Below are positions 21,494 through 34,340 of a stretch of DNA of 64,000 nt, one piece after another. Both the position numbers and the translations under genes were made by a program. Below the pieces are notes generated by a model. The model had not been told where the DNA came from and ran no database searches. It worked only from the letters and a program-made list of their open reading frames with translations. This DNA comes from Cryptomeria japonica (taxonomy: Eukaryota > Streptophyta > Pinopsida > Cupressales > Cupressaceae), in assembly GCF_030272615.1 (NCBI RefSeq), contig NC_081411.1, positions 212,430,744 through 212,494,743 on the forward strand, given 5' to 3'. The stretch's first letter is position 1, and each line of letters starts with the position of its first letter.

Positions 21494-22848
21494 TGTTGGA
21501 TTTCATTAGCATATGATGAACCGACATGTTGATATGATGATAATGTATGTTGTCATTGATGTCAATAAGTTCAAGTGAACCAGTGTCAAGGTTTCACTTA
21601 GTGTGACTACCGGTTGGTAGTCTCAACTCTATGGTTATCGGTTTGGTGATCCAGCTTGTGTAATGCAACCAATGATACTTTGTGATGAGTTAGCTAAGAG
21701 ATGTGAATGAGATCGAGGTGCCACGTTAGCCTTGCGCACGTGAAGGATCTTGCATGAAAAGATTGACTGCATTTGAAGTCTACCTCAGGAATGATCATTC
21801 TTCTTAGTGGTATGAGAAGAAAGCGTGATGGGTTGCTGATTCCCATGTGCGGTGAATAATGAATGATGCAGATTGTCTTGTGATCTATTTGAAATTGTAA
21901 TACTCTATGCAATTTGTTTGGATGGTCAGGATTGGACCGCTTGTGTTGTAAACCTAAGATGCTTAGGGTTTAGGGTTTATGCTACTGACCTAACTATTGT
22001 CTATAAGGTCGGTGACATTTGTTATTGTAAAGTTGTTGGAAAGTGTTGTGTGTGTGTATCTGACTGATGAGATACTTGACAGACCAATGAGTGGAAAACC
22101 ACAGAGTGTGATTGCAGAGTAGAGGAAATAAAAAGGATCTGCCTTGGCATGTAGTGCTGTTATTAGATTATAAATTTTACTTGTTGTCTTCTAATCTTTT
22201 CAACAGTTGGAAAATCCCTTTACTGGGTAGCTTTAATAGGATTATTGTAAAACCTGTAACCAGGTGACTCAAGATCATTGAGTTCTTTAAATCCTCTAGC
22301 GAGGTAACCTTTAATAGAGTATATAGCCATCCCTTAACTGGGTGATCTCTAATAGGATCGGTTCCTAGCAGAACCTTATTATAAAGTCTTTAACCAAACT
22401 AGGATCCTAATAGGGCGAGCTTCAAAAGAGTTCAAAAACAAGCTTGTGGGTATTCATCCCCACCGTGGTTTTTCCCATTTGGGTTTCCAAGTGAAAAATC
22501 TATGTGTTATGTGTTATGCATTTTTCATGTGATGTTTATGAAGTATTTGGTTGAAATATTATGCATGCCGAGTTAATAGGTTGTGGTATTTCTAGTATAC
22601 CATATGCATATGTTTATGGGTGAAGTTGATGTCAAGTATTGATCGTATTTGAAGTGTTCAGACTTATCAGTTTATGGTGTCTGGTGTCTTACTATGTTTA
22701 ACCGATATTACCATGGTTAAGTTCAATAATGGTGATAACCAGTTGGTATTGCTTTAGCTAGATAAGTTGTTGGGAGAGTTTTTATCTGTATTGATTCACC
22801 CCCCTCTTAGTATCAATTGGGGTATCTGCTATTCATCATTATTCATCA
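21494..22848 (+). repeat. 5' LTR of Ty1/copia element E4, 1355 bp
   Basis: Starts tgttggatttcattagc and ends cattattcatca. Aligned with 27297-28693. It carries the caccgtggtttttcccattt motif near 22461-22481. Flanked by gaaca at the left; the right end of the element is followed by aaaca, a 5-bp duplication with one change. No ORF in it is credible. Confidence 0.93.
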
Positions 22849-22850
22849 AT

Positions 22851-22862
22851 TGGTATCAGAGC
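22851..22862 (+). other. Primer-binding site of E4 (initiator Met tRNA)
   Basis: tggtatcagagc two bases after the LTR. Confidence 0.95.
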
Positions 22863-22921
22863 ACCTCCAGGTCCTCGGTGAAATAAGCTTAACCGCTTAA
22901 GGTAAAAGATCCTACTGTAAT

Positions 22922-23925
22922 GATGAAGAGGGAAGGCCCTAAGTTCAATAGAGATAAATTTAAAACATGGAAGGACAGAATAAAGATTTACATCAGGAGA
23001 ATGGGTGCTCAATGCTGGAGCTATGTTGTGAATGCCTATGTTACTCCCACTGGCACTTTGATTGATGATTAGAAGAGATAGATCTAGGAAAATGGGCAAG
23101 TCATGGAAGCTCTTATCAGCAGCTTGTCAGACATTTAGTTTATTGATGTACAAGACAAGGACACACCTAAGGATGTATGGGATGCACTGGAAAACATATA
23201 TGGTGGTGATGAGCATGTAAAGCAAGCTAAGGAAGAAAGCCTTAGAGCTAAATTTGAGGATATGAGGATGGTTGAAGGTGAAACCATTCAACAGTATGGC
23301 ATTAGGATTAAGACTGTGGTTGGTGATATCAAAAGCGCTGGTGGAACTATTGATGACACCACTGTTGTTAGTAAAGTCCTTAGATCATTGTTACCAATCT
23401 ATGCAATCAGAGTTGTTGCTATCCAGGAACTAAGGTCTATTGATAAAACCAAGGTATCCTTAGATTCTATCATTGAAAAGTTAACTGTATATGATTTGAA
23501 TAGCTATAATGGTAGTGTTCAGAAGACTGAGTCAGCCTTTAAAGCATCTACTGTACCATCCAGAAAAGGAAAAGAAACTAGTACCAGTTATGAATCTAGA
23601 CAATGCAGAGATATGGATGATGAAGAGATTCTAATGGAGTTTGAAGCTCTTTTTGCTAAAATACTTCCGAAGGGAACTGGAAAATATAGAGGTAAACTTC
23701 CTTTGAAATATTTTTCTTGCAACAAGATAGGACATATAGCTATTAATTGTCCTAACAATGACAATAAGGATAAACCAGAGAGGTTTAGAAAGTATAAAGG
23801 AGGAAACAGAAGAAATTGTCTAGTTGCTATGGATGAAGGTGTCATTGATGAAGAATCGGATGATGAAGAAAATAAAGACATAGTGTTTGTAGCAATAAAG
23901 GAAGAAGTGTCTGACAAGAAAGCAC
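22922..23925 (+). pseudogene. gag: Gag of copia element E4
   Basis: A UBN2-type copia Gag. Reading starts near 22922 (MMKREGPKFNRDKFKTWKDR). Stops occur at about 23069, 23078, 23084 and 23137 in the N-terminal part; from 23262 the frame is open. Landmarks are AKFEDMRMVEGETIQQYG and VSKVLRSLLPIYAIRVVA. The zinc knuckle reads YFSCNKIGHIAINC, so the first zinc Cys is replaced by Tyr. A linker rich in Glu and Asp leads in frame into the protease. Confidence 0.88.
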
Positions 23926-24297
23926 TGGTCTCTCATATTGACAACTCCAATGAGTGGATAATTGATAGTGGTTGTTCTCATGACATGACTAGCGACTGGA
24001 GAAAGTTTGTCTCTAAAGGAATATGATGGAGGTGTTGTCAGATTTGGCAACGATGCTCCATGCTTGGTGAAAGGTAAAGGATCTGTCTCACTGAATGGAA
24101 AGAGAAATGCAGATGATGTCTACTGGGTAGAAGGTATTAAGCATAACCTGTTGAGTGTTGCTCAACTGAATGAAAAAGGATTAGTTCTGGAATTCAAAGG
24201 TGGAATTTTCAGTATAATTGGGAAGAGTGGTGAAGTTATTGCGACTGGTAAGAAGACCAGAGGTAACCTATTTCAGTTGAATGCTAAGATAAGTTGA
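23926..24297 (+). pseudogene. pro: Aspartic protease of E4
   Basis: The catalytic motif EWIIDSGCSHDMTSDW is intact near 23953-24000. A +1 frameshift near 24020 moves the rest (GVVRFGNDAPCLVKGKGSVS, KHNLLSVAQLNEKG) into the next frame, open to the stop at 24295. The break comes right after the active site. Confidence 0.88.
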
Positions 24298-25210
24298 TGT
24301 CTAATGGCTAAGTTTGATGACAATTGGATATGACATAGGAGGCTCTATCATATGAACTTTGACAATATTGTTAAATCTGGTAAGATCAAGGCAGTAAGAG
24401 GATTACCTTTGCTGAACAAACCTGAGAATTCTTTGTGCAGAGAATGTTAACTTGGGAAGATGTATTCCTCAACTTTTAAAGGTAAGACTTTCTCAGCGGA
24501 ATATTTACTTGATCTTGTGCATACTGATTTGTGTGGTCCTATGAAAAATAGAAGTATTCAGAGAGATAGGTATTTTATGATTCTTACTGATGACTACTCA
24601 AGAATGATGTGGGTCACATTCTTGAAAGACAAGTCTGAAGCATTTGGAAAATTCAAAGCTTTCAGAGCATTAGTAGAGAAAGAAAGTGGTAAAAAGATAA
24701 AATGCCTGAGAACTGATCAAGGAGGAGAATTCACTTCTGATGAATTCAATAAGTACTATGAAGATAATGGTATCAAGAGGTAGTTGTCTACCCCAAGGAC
24801 ACCTCAACAGAATGGCATAGCAGAAAGAAATAACAAGACTCTAGTTGAAGCGGCTAGAACAATGCTGATCCAAGGAAAGGTTGCTCACACTTTTTGGAGA
24901 GAAGCAGTGAGCACTACAGTCTATACTATGAACTGATTACTCATCAAGAACGACAAAGATAAAACACCTTATGAGTATTGGACTGGGAAAAATCCCATTG
25001 TGAGTTACTTTAAAGTGTTTGGTAGTAAGTGCTATATCAAGAGAGGTGAGCATTTGAGAAAATTTGATGCAAAATGTGATGAATGAATATTTCAGGGATA
25101 TTCCACTAAGAGCAAAGCTCTCAAGTGCTACAACAATAGAACATAAAATTGTTGGAAGTATCAATGTCAGGATTGATGAATCCCCTAAGGAACATGAGGA
25201 AACATGCAAT
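24298..25210 (+). pseudogene. int: Integrase of E4
   Basis: Begins with the HHCC zinc-binding segment (HRRLYHMNFDNIV...LCREC) with stops where Trp is expected. The catalytic core shows VHTDLCGP (first Asp), LRTDQGGEF (second Asp) and QQNGIAERNN (Glu), so the DDE residues are present. Stops lie at 24781 and about 24935, and the frame shifts near 25080 after FGSKCYIKRGEHLRKFD. It sits between protease and RT, the order that defines Ty1/copia. Confidence 0.9.
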
Positions 25211-26340
25211 GAAGAAGTGGAAGATGAACCGGGTATAGCCTTCTGGGAACCAGTTAAGAAAGAAACCTGTAAAGATCTCAGTGTTCCTGTACCGGTAGAA
25301 GCTGCAGTGAGAGAAGAAGAAGAAGTTAGTGAAAAAGAAGAAGAAAAGCTAGCAGATCAGGCTAGAATCATTCCTAGATATGTGAAGCTGCATCATGATC
25401 CCAAGCAAATCATAGGAGATAAGGATGCAGGGATACTCACTAGAAGAAAAGTGAAGGAGAACTCTTGCATGATTTCTAAATTTGAACCCAAGACTTCCAG
25501 AGAATCTCTTACAGATGAAGACTAGATTAAAGCAATGGAAGAGGAGCTAGACCAGATAGAAAAGAATGCGACATGGTCTTTGGTGCCCAGACCGGAACAT
25601 AAAAATGTCATTGGTACCAAATGGGTCTTCAGGAATAAGTTGAATGAAGAAGGCACAGTTGTAAGGAACAAGGCTAGACTTGTATGCAAGGGATACACTC
25701 AGGAGGAGGGAGAAGACTATGGAGAAACCTTTTCTCTTGTGGCTAGACTAGAATGTGTTCGAATGCTACTTGCGTTTGAAGCATTTAAGGGATTTAAGGT
25801 TTATCAGATGGATGTGAAGTCTTCTTTTCTGAATGGAATCCTAGAAGAGGAAGTGTATATAGAGCAACCAGAAGGGTTTTCCTTATCAGAAGATAGTGAT
25901 ATGGTGTGTAGATTACACAAAGCCCTGTATGGACTGAAACAAGCACCTAGGGCATGGTATGAAAGACTACACTCTCATCTTGTGAAGATTGGATTTTATA
26001 GAACAAGTGAAGATAGCACCATCTACTTGAAATCAGAAGGTGATCAGATTATGATATGTGAAGTGTTTGTGGATGACATAATCTTTGGAGGAAATGATAA
26101 AATAAGTCATGCGTTTGCAGATGAAATGAAGAAAGAGTTTGAGATATGTTTAATAGGAGAGATAAAGTTCTTCATTGGTTTACAGATTTAGCAAATGAAA
26201 GAGGGTATCTTTATTACCCAGTCCAAGTATGTCAAAGAGGTATTGAAGACTTTTGGCATGGAGGAAAGCAAACTAGTTGGCACACCGATGGTGACTGGCT
26301 GTAAACTAACCAAGGAAGATGATTCAACATTGGTGAATGA
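25211..26340 (+). pseudogene. RT: Reverse transcriptase of E4
   Basis: After an acidic linker and a TAG at 25523, the RVT_2 domain is nearly intact: WSLVPRPEHKNVIGTKWVF, NKARLVCKGYTQEEG, VYQMDVKSSFLNG, LHKALYGLKQAPRAWYERL. The catalytic motif is FVDDIIFGG (usual copia form YVDDIIFG). A TAG at 26189-26191 follows FFIGLQI and the frame then continues. Confidence 0.93.
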
Positions 26341-27017
26341 AAAAGAGTACCAGTCAATGATCGGTAAGCTGCACTATGTGGTGCATAGAAGACCAGATAT
26401 TGCTCATGTAGTAGGCATAGTAGCTCATTTTTATAAATATCCAAGAGAATCTCACTTGGTAGTGGTGAAAAGGATTCTTAGATATCTGAAAGGAATAGTT
26501 GATTATGGATTGTGGTATCCATATAATGGTGACTATAATCTCAAGGTATATACTGATGCCAATTGGGGAGGTAATGTGGATGACCGGAAGAGCACAACTG
26601 GTGGAGCGTTCTTTCTTGGAGGAAGATTAGTATCATGGACAAGTAAGAAGCAGAGCTATATTTCCCAATCTACAGCTGAAGCAAAATATGTGGCAACATT
26701 TATGAACTACACTCAAGCAATTTGGATGAAGCATGTATTAGAAGGTTTCAAAGTACCTGTATCTGAATCGGTGAATATATTTCATGAACACAAGTGTAAT
26801 AAATATTTCTAAAAACCTGGTATTGCATGCTAGAACTAAGCACATTGAACTTAAATATCACTTCTTGAGAGAGAAAGTTCAGAATAAGGAGGTTGTACTA
26901 CAACATGTTTCCAGTAAGGAGCAGCTAGCAGATATATTCACTAAGCCCTTACCAAAGATGACATTTACCTATTTGAGAGGTGAATTAGGGGTTCTGCCCC
27001 TTCATGAAATCAATTAA
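26341..27017 (+). pseudogene. RH: RNase H of E4
   Basis: Readable RNase H motifs: VYTDANWGGNVDDRKSTTGG, ISQSTAEAKYVA and, after a frameshift near 26800, RTKHIELKYHFLREKV and LADIFTKPLPK, ending at TAA 27015-27017. The catalytic Asp (YTDAN), Glu (STAEAKY) and the RTKHI region are present. Confidence 0.9.
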
Positions 27018-27296
27018 AGTTGTGTGCTCTGCATCAGTCAAGTACTACAGTGACAAATCTTTGAGGATTGATGTGTTGAAGGATGCTACTCCTTATGGGG
27101 AGCAGCATAGTAGATTTTGGAAGCTTGTGCCTCCACTTTGGCATTGTTGTCAAAGGGGGAGAAGATATCTAATGTATGGGGAGAAGATATCTGATGTATA
27201 GAGGAGAAGATATCTGATGATGCTGATACATTGGTCTATGATGTCTACAATTGCAATGCTACATTGAGTATTGCCATCAATGCCAAAGGGGGAGAA
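27018..27296 (+). other. E4 3' untranslated region and polypurine tract
   Basis: Short noncoding stretch in which ggggagaagatatctgatgt is repeated about three times (near 27157-27215). The polypurine tract aaagggggagaa occupies 27285-27296, just before the 3' LTR. Confidence 0.85.
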
Positions 27297-28693
27297 TGTT
27301 GGATATCATTGGCATATGATGAACCAACATGTTGATATGATGATAATGTATGTTATCATTGATGTCAATAAGTTCAAGTGAACCCGTATGAAGAGGCATG
27401 AAGAGATGTAGTGAACTAGTGTTAGGGTTTCACCTAGTGTGACTACCGGTTGGTATTCTCAGCTCTATGGTTATCAGTTTGGCGATCTAGCTTGTGCGAT
27501 GCAACCAATGATACTCTGTGATGAGTTAGCTAAGAGATGTGAATGAGATCAAGGTTCCATGTCAGCCTTGTGCGCGTGAAGGATCTTGCATGAGAAGATC
27601 AACTACGTTTGAAGTCTACCTCGAGAATGATCATTCTTCTTAGTGGTATGAGAAGAAAGCGTGATGGGTTACTGATTCCCATGTATGGTGAAGAATGAAT
27701 GATGCATATTGTCTTGTGATCTGTTTGAAATTGTAATACTTTATGCAATGTGTTTGGACGGTCAGGATTGGATCGCCTATGTTGTAAACCTAAGATGCTT
27801 AGGGTTTAGGGTTTATGCTACTGACCTAACTATTGTCTATAAGGTCGATAATGTTTGTTATTGTAAAGTTGTTGGCAATGTGTATCTAAGTGATGAGATA
27901 CTTGCTAGACCAATGAGTGGAAAACTGCAGAGTGTGATTGCAGAGTAGAGGAAATGAAAAGGATCTACCTTGGCATGTAGTGCTGTTATTATATCAGAAG
28001 TCTTACCTATTGTCTTCTAATCATTTCAACAGCTGGAAAATCTCTTTATCGGGTAGCTTTAACAGGCTTATTGTAAAACCTATAACCAGGTGACTCAAGA
28101 TCATTGAGTTTTTAAAATCCTCTAGCGAGGTAACCTTTAATAGGGTTTCAACCTTTAATAGGGTATATAGCCATCCCTTAACCAGGCGATCTCTAATAGG
28201 ATCGGTTCCTAGCAGAACCTTATTGTAAAGTCTTTAACCAGACTAGGCTCCTAATAGGGTGAGCTTCAAAAGAGTTCAAAAACAAGCTTGTGGGTATTCA
28301 TCCCCACCGTGGTTTTTCCCATTTGGGTTTCCACGTGAAAAATCTATGTGTTATGTGTTATGCATTTTTCATGTGATGTTTATGAAGTATTTGGTTGAAA
28401 TATTATGCATGTAGAGTTAATAGGTTGTGGTATTTCTAGTATACCACATGCATATGTTTATGGGTGAAGTTGATGTCAAGTATTGATTGTATCTGAAGTG
28501 TTCAAACTTATCAATTTATGGTGTCTGGTGTTTTACCATGTTTAACTGGTATTGCCATGGTTAAGTTCAATAATGGTGATAACCAGTTGGTATTGCTTTA
28601 GCTAGATAAGTTGTTGGGAGAATTTTTATCTGTACTGATTCACCCCCCCTCTCAGTACCGGTTGGGGCATCTGTTGTTCATCATTATTCATTA
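27297..28693 (+). repeat. 3' LTR of E4, 1397 bp
   Basis: Starts tgttggatatcattggc, ends cattattcatta. It is 42 bp longer than the 5' LTR. Two small insertions account for most of this: one near 27386-27418 with a repeated gaagaggcatgaagag block, and a local duplication of aacctttaatagggt near 28130-28162. aaaca (28694-28698) is the target duplication. Confidence 0.93.
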
Positions 28694-28739
28694 AAACATA
28701 TAACTTAAATATTTATTGAATGTTTTATAACTCAATATG

Positions 28740-29966
28740 ATGTGTATTTTTTTTAAATGTGTTGATCAACTCCACGAAGGGGATAAAGTTAGGATGTTGG
28801 ATCTATTTGATGGTGCTAATGTGGGCATTGGGCAGTTTCAGTCACTAACCATTGTACATGGAGTCAATTTGAAAGGAACAAGAGATGCAAAGTAAATATT
28901 TTAAAGGTCACAAGTAACATACCCCTTATGAAGAAAAAATAGATGGAGTTGTCTATCTGAAAGAGAAAGAAGGAGCCTTTACACGATGACCACTAAAGTT
29001 TTTGCAAAATGGGACATAGTTGATGTTTATCATGTACTAGCTACTAGACAACTTGGCCCACTACTATATGCAGTAATTTGAATGTGTTGTTCAAGGATCT
29101 TTATCATTGTGTATTTGCAAGAGTTGGAAACTCTTAGACTTTATATGAACATCTTACGGTTCATCAAAATTGCATTATATTTTTTTTTATTGCAGATTGC
29201 CCTTCTTATCATGATGTTGAATCAATTTTTTAATTTCTAGCATGTTGTAGCTTGTTCGTACATGTGATATTTTTATTTGCTTTTATGTTTTAATTCAAGT
29301 TTAATATAAATATGTTTATTTCTATATTTTTATTTGCTTTATATTTTATTCAAGTTTAATAATATGTTTATTAATGCGTTATACAATTTATGGTATTAAT
29401 AGATTATTCATATCATATAAATGAAAATTTACTACTAAACTAGTAGTAAATATAATGATTATATGCAATTAATAAACAATGTATCAATATACTACTAGTT
29501 GATAGAAATCAGTGAACAAAAACAATTAAATAAAATACCAAATGACGACAATTAAAAATTAAAATGACTAAATTTACTACCAATTAATGGAAATCAATCA
29601 ATAGGATTGACTAAATACACTACTAATTGACATTAATTAATAATTAAACTGACTAAATCGACTACCAATAGATAGAAATAAGTGAATAAAATTGACTAAA
29701 CATACTACCAATCTACGAAAATGAATGATTACAATGACAAAATAAATGACTAGTTAACAACAATCAACGACTAAATAAATGACTAAATTTACTACCAAAT
29801 TGATTAATCAAAACAAACAATAAATGACTAAAAATGGTTTAGTCATAAATTTGGTTGCGTTATAATGACCGACAATAAACTACTAATGGTCATGTTGCCA
29901 AGATTAGTCATTTATATGCAATTTTTACTATTTTTTTAGTCGTTTATTGCTATTTTTCTACTGGTG
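28740..29966 (+). mobile_element. 3' end of a probable CACTA (En/Spm) transposon with decayed coding
   Basis: The right end tttttctactggtg (29953-29966) is the complement of a CACCAGTAGAAAAA terminus, close to plant CACTA termini. The 600 bp before it are packed with gactaaat, ctaccaa and aatgac words in both orientations, as expected of a subterminal repeat array. Upstream (28760-29020) two frames read LHEGDKVRMLDLFDGANVG, IVHGVNLKGTRDAK and GVVYLKEKEGAFTR followed by a stop and PLKFLQNGT. That pattern resembles the C-terminal parts of CACTA-associated proteins, but I cannot name the domain with certainty. The 5' end is not identified. Confidence 0.55.
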
Positions 29967-31060
29967 ATCTCCTTGGAACATGTTCTCTAATTTTTAGTAA
30001 TTCTTATATGACTTTGTCACTTTCACACATGCCCAAAGTAGGCGGTCCTTGTTGGTCCCACTCAATTATATTAGGATATGCAAGTTGTAGAGTGGATGAA
30101 ATGGATGGTGTGATGGTGCAAATGCAAATAGAAGAAAACATTTCGACAAGACACTCAAAAGGTTCTACGTAAAACTCCTCTTTGGTATAATGAACATTAG
30201 AATTATCTTGTAGAGTGCCAACAAAGGTAAACTTAGGTTCTAGGGTGTAATCCAAGCCTTTATTCTTTAGATTGGATTTTAGTGTGATTAGTTATTTTAT
30301 GCCCTATTCTTTAGATCCAAGTTCTTTTCTTAGATATCCCATGTGCTCAACAATAGGAAATGCTTTGGGATATTTATCCTTACATATATTGATGTGATCA
30401 TTATGTTCTTCTCTATATAGCTAGAAGGTAACATCTCATTTGAATTTTTAGTCATCTAAAGGGTCCCATTATTGAAAGGTAATGTTTTTGTATTGCATCA
30501 AAGGATGTTTTTGGATGTCCAAATGGTTAGGCCATCCATAGGATTTTTCACATCCTGTATCAATTATCTTAGCCTTGATCTTGGGTTGAGTGGATTTGAG
30601 GAAGAGGTAATGGTAGTGGGATTGAAGTAAGGGTATTAAGTGGAAAATGGTTAAGGTGTTTCCCTTCAAGAAGTTTGAAATATTGGATGGGTTTGGGATC
30701 AATGGGAATGGTAATTTATCTTCCATCACAAGAGTGTTTAGATATTGGTAATACGTGGAGGAGACAAATTGCATGGAATGAATTCATGGTCTACCAAAGA
30801 GTATGTTATAGGGGGGATCAAGGTCTAGGACTTGACAACTAGTTTCAACCACGATTGAACCAAATTGGAGTGGTAATGTGATTGTACCTTAAGGATGCCT
30901 TTTAGTATCATCACAAGCCTTTATTGTAATCTTTTTTTGTGGATCAATGATATCATCGAGGCATCCCAATTTTTTTATTAATCTTAGTATCCATAAGTTT
31001 AAGCATGATCCACCATCTATAAGGACTCCTTTTATTCTATGTTTGTGGATGAAATATTCA
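29967..31060 (-). pseudogene. pro: Protease and tail of decayed gypsy element E5
   Basis: Minus-strand reading from about 31030 gives GVLIDGGSCLNLWILRLIKK, then RHP*GTITLPLQFGSIVVE, VLDLDPPYNILFGRP*IH and a longer tail (TGCEKSYGWPNHLDIQKH; further on DYTLEPKFTFVGTLQD and ECLVEMFSSICICTITP). The DGGS and YNILFGRP motifs match the E1 protease. Stops are scattered. The CACTA end at 29966 interrupts it; no RT is visible before that point. Confidence 0.78.
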
Positions 31061-31469
31061 ATATATAATGGTTTATTGTGGGATGGGTTAGTGGTTTAAA
31101 TATCTTTGTCAATGAAGACAAGTTAATGTTGGGTAGAAAGGTTCCCTATTACGGATGGAAATCGGGAAGTATTAATGTTATTGGGAACATGGGATTCAAG
31201 TAAAGCTTTCTCTAGTATTTCTTAATGGACGAGGGATATTTTAAGTATCTTGAGGATGGATATTTGTGGAGCAGTCTTACTAAGGTGATCTAGGAGGTTG
31301 TATCGAGATGTTGATCTTTTGGAAGAGGAGGAGGAAACATTGTGAATAGTTACTTTTCCTCTTGGGGTGGTGACATTGCAGATGGATTTTTTGATGGTAT
31401 TGGTGGCAACTTGGTTATTAGCCTCTTCAATTCAGCCTACAAGGGAATCATTATAAATCTTAAGTTGAG

Positions 31470-33304
31470 ATTTTGATATATTCAATGTATGTCCCTAAAA
31501 TTCAATTAACCTTCATCCTTAAGGTATTGGATGCAATTTTTACGTTTCATTCATTTCTTAGTATCACAATCCTTGATGTGATGATATTCACAATATTTTT
31601 TTTCTTTGTACTATGTAGGATTTGGTTGATTTTCATCATATGGTTTTGTATTTTGGTTATTGAACTAGGTTTGTTTGGACTATTTTTTGGAAAAAACCTT
31701 AGTGGGTGCTGTAAGGGGAGTTTATTTACATTTTGGTTTGTTGTTTTGACAAGGTTTTCCACATGGGATGGTGATGTTAGTGTTGTTTTTGTTTTGATCT
31801 TTCTATTGGGTGGAGTTGCATTATTTATTTTATTTATTTGATGGGTTGGATAGTATGTTTATGGTTTGGACATGTTTGACATTAGTCATACCATCATTAA
31901 TGACATTCTATTTTTGGCCCAGAATTTAGGTTTGTCATTAGATGATAAACCATTCTTGTCTTTCTGATATGTTTTTATTTAAGATCTTTCCACATGTATT
32001 CCATTTTTGATGACCTCCTTAATGTTTTAAAGACATTGCACTTGTATTTAAAAGGAAAATTTTGAGGTTAGGTTTTGGATAAATATAGTTACTAGGTGTT
32101 GCTCGAGAATAAGCCAAGAGAATCTACTAGCAAGATGTCTCCATTGTTGTAACAAATTGGTAAAGACATTCCCATTTCATTTTTTTTGTGTTGAACAAGT
32201 CTATCATGGATACTTCATGTTCAATATTGCATGAGAAGTGTGAAACAAATTTTTACACCATCTTTGAATGTGGATATTGAGTCATGTGGGAGTTTAGTAA
32301 TTCATTCTAGTGCTTGTCCTCCTAAACTTCTTGGGAAAAGTCTCTCTAAGTACATGTCACTATAAGAGGCTTTTGGCACACTATGTAAAATTATTTGACA
32401 TGTTCTTTGAGATCACATTTTCCTTTGCATTTACCAAATTTGAGAATTTCAAAGTTTGGAGGAAAAGGGACCAAGGTGATTGATTTATCAAAAGGATAAG
32501 GATATATGTATTCAAATGAATAGATTTTATTTTGATGTTTTGCTTGTATGTTGTTATTCATATACAAAATGTCTTTTAACTCTTAGGAAAGGTTTGGTGT
32601 AGGGATGTTGGTATGTGGTTGGTGATGAAGGGGTATGTATGTGTTATGCATGTTTTGTTGGTTAGAGATTTTATGGAGATGACTTGAAGCTGGTTGTGAG
32701 GATGATGAGTGTATGTATTGGTAGGATGGTGTATTGATGTTTGTATATGTGTTGGTATTAATGTTTATATGGAAAGGTTGCAAGGTAAAAATAGTGCTTA
32801 TGGGTAGGAGACTAGTGTGTATGAAGTTGGCTATGCTGATTATGGGTGTAGAAGGTATGGTTGGATGAATACTTGTATATGTGGTGTTTGAAGGTATATT
32901 GATATGTAAAAGAGGGTTAATGTATATTGCTATGTAAAGGAGGGTAAGGTATATTGCTATGTAACGGTGGGTTAAGTATGTTGTGGATTGTGTTGTGGGT
33001 TAATTTGTGGGGTTGTTGGATGTACCTTCTATATTGGGGGCATGGGATGTGTTGGTACATTGTTGCACATGTCAAAACCTTGCAAACGTCTAGCCACATT
33101 TTGGATGAGTTATAAGAAGAGTGGATCTTGGTTGATCTTTATGATTTTTTCCATCATTTTTTTGTTAAAATTATCTTGTAGGAATGTGGCTAATCTAATG
33201 GAGACCTTAGGTTGATCTACAACAGTTTGTTCCCCATGTATTTATTGTAGTAGACTTGGATTGTTGGGAATCTCAAAGGGGAGCTCACTTGTGTTGGATT
33301 CCAT
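31470..33304 (-). pseudogene. gag: Gag of decayed gypsy element E5
   Basis: ATG at 33304 (MESNTSELPFEIPNN). Heavily broken by stops and frameshifts, but the sequence follows E1 Gag: TNLLQQWRHLASRFSW (E1: FLQRWRNLASRCSC), FIQNLTSKFSF, IKEVIKNGI and KPKFWAKNRMSLMMV (E1: KPRFWNKNKNTINDG). The middle part is a low-complexity Pro/Thr/His region. Only about 290 codons are individually open. The product is a relic. Confidence 0.72.
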
Positions 33305-34340
33305 GATCTTTTTGAGTTGAGCTCTTGTGTTTACCATACAATGGTGACCCTAGTATTATGGGGGTGTGTACTTAAGGATTAGTGTTAGATTTATGGTTGA
33401 TGCAATGTTAATTTTGAGGTATTTTATAAGGTTGGGGGATGTTCAATTTGGTTGGATATATGTATGGTGTAAGGTTGGGTTAGTATAAAATTTATGTTGG
33501 GGTGTTTTGAAAGGCTAGGGGATATCTAAGTCAAGGTGGGGTGAGTATGGGTTGAATGGTGAACTAAGATTGGTTTGGTTGAGGTTGAGGTTATTTGTTA
33601 GATACAGTTAGTTTGAGGATGATAGATGTTCAAAGGTTTGGATGTTGGTTGACAATATAAACCCTTGTACTAGAAATATGACTTTTGGATTTGGGATCTT
33701 GATTTTTTTTTCATTTGATTCCTTGGAATTTTTTGGAAGGATGTTTGGTTTTGGGATTGGATTTTTTGATTTTGATAAAATAAGGTCAAAATAATCTTGG
33801 CAATGTATAGATCATTAGTAAAGGGAATTCTTTTAGGATTTTATCTTCTTCTACTTGGGATAGGCAAGTTACCAAGAAAAATAAGATGAGGATATTTGCA
33901 TGTCACTAACTTAGGAGAGCCAAATTCCAAAGTGAAATAATCCAAAGGACTAGGCTAACTAATAATACTTAAGATAGGTAAGTTATTAAGCAATATATTA
34001 GCTAGAGATTGCAAATGATAAGGATCTAACCAAACTTTTTCTAAATATTGACCTTGTTGGACATTTAAGTTTTTAAAAAATTCATGGATAAGAGGATTAT
34101 TTTTAGTTTGATTTGTGTCCCTAAGTCCAAAGTGAAGGTTAGGAAATTTTTTTTTGGTGAGGGGAATTATGGAGTCTTAAGGAAATTCTAAGGGAATGAG
34201 ATATTATGGAGGTTAAAGCTAGAGGATGATTTTGAGGATTTGGTTTAATGAGGGTCTATCCAAAGGTTTTGGGTGTATAGGTTTGATAATTTTTCCTAGG
34301 GTCACTGATGGTCATAGTTGATGCCAAGGGCTATAAATTT
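33305..34340 (-). other. Leader region of E5, noncoding
   Basis: About 1 kb, GT-rich on the + strand, without a credible ORF. On the minus strand near 34330-34310 ttggcatcaactatgacc lies where a Tat-type primer site would be expected, and shares TTGGCAT with the E1 site. I treat this as possible only. Confidence 0.35.

Noticed and set aside
21950-21985. gcttagggtttagggttt, a telomere-like repeat
   Set aside because: Only two to three units, present in both E4 LTRs (again near 27800), so it is LTR sequence and not an interstitial telomere.
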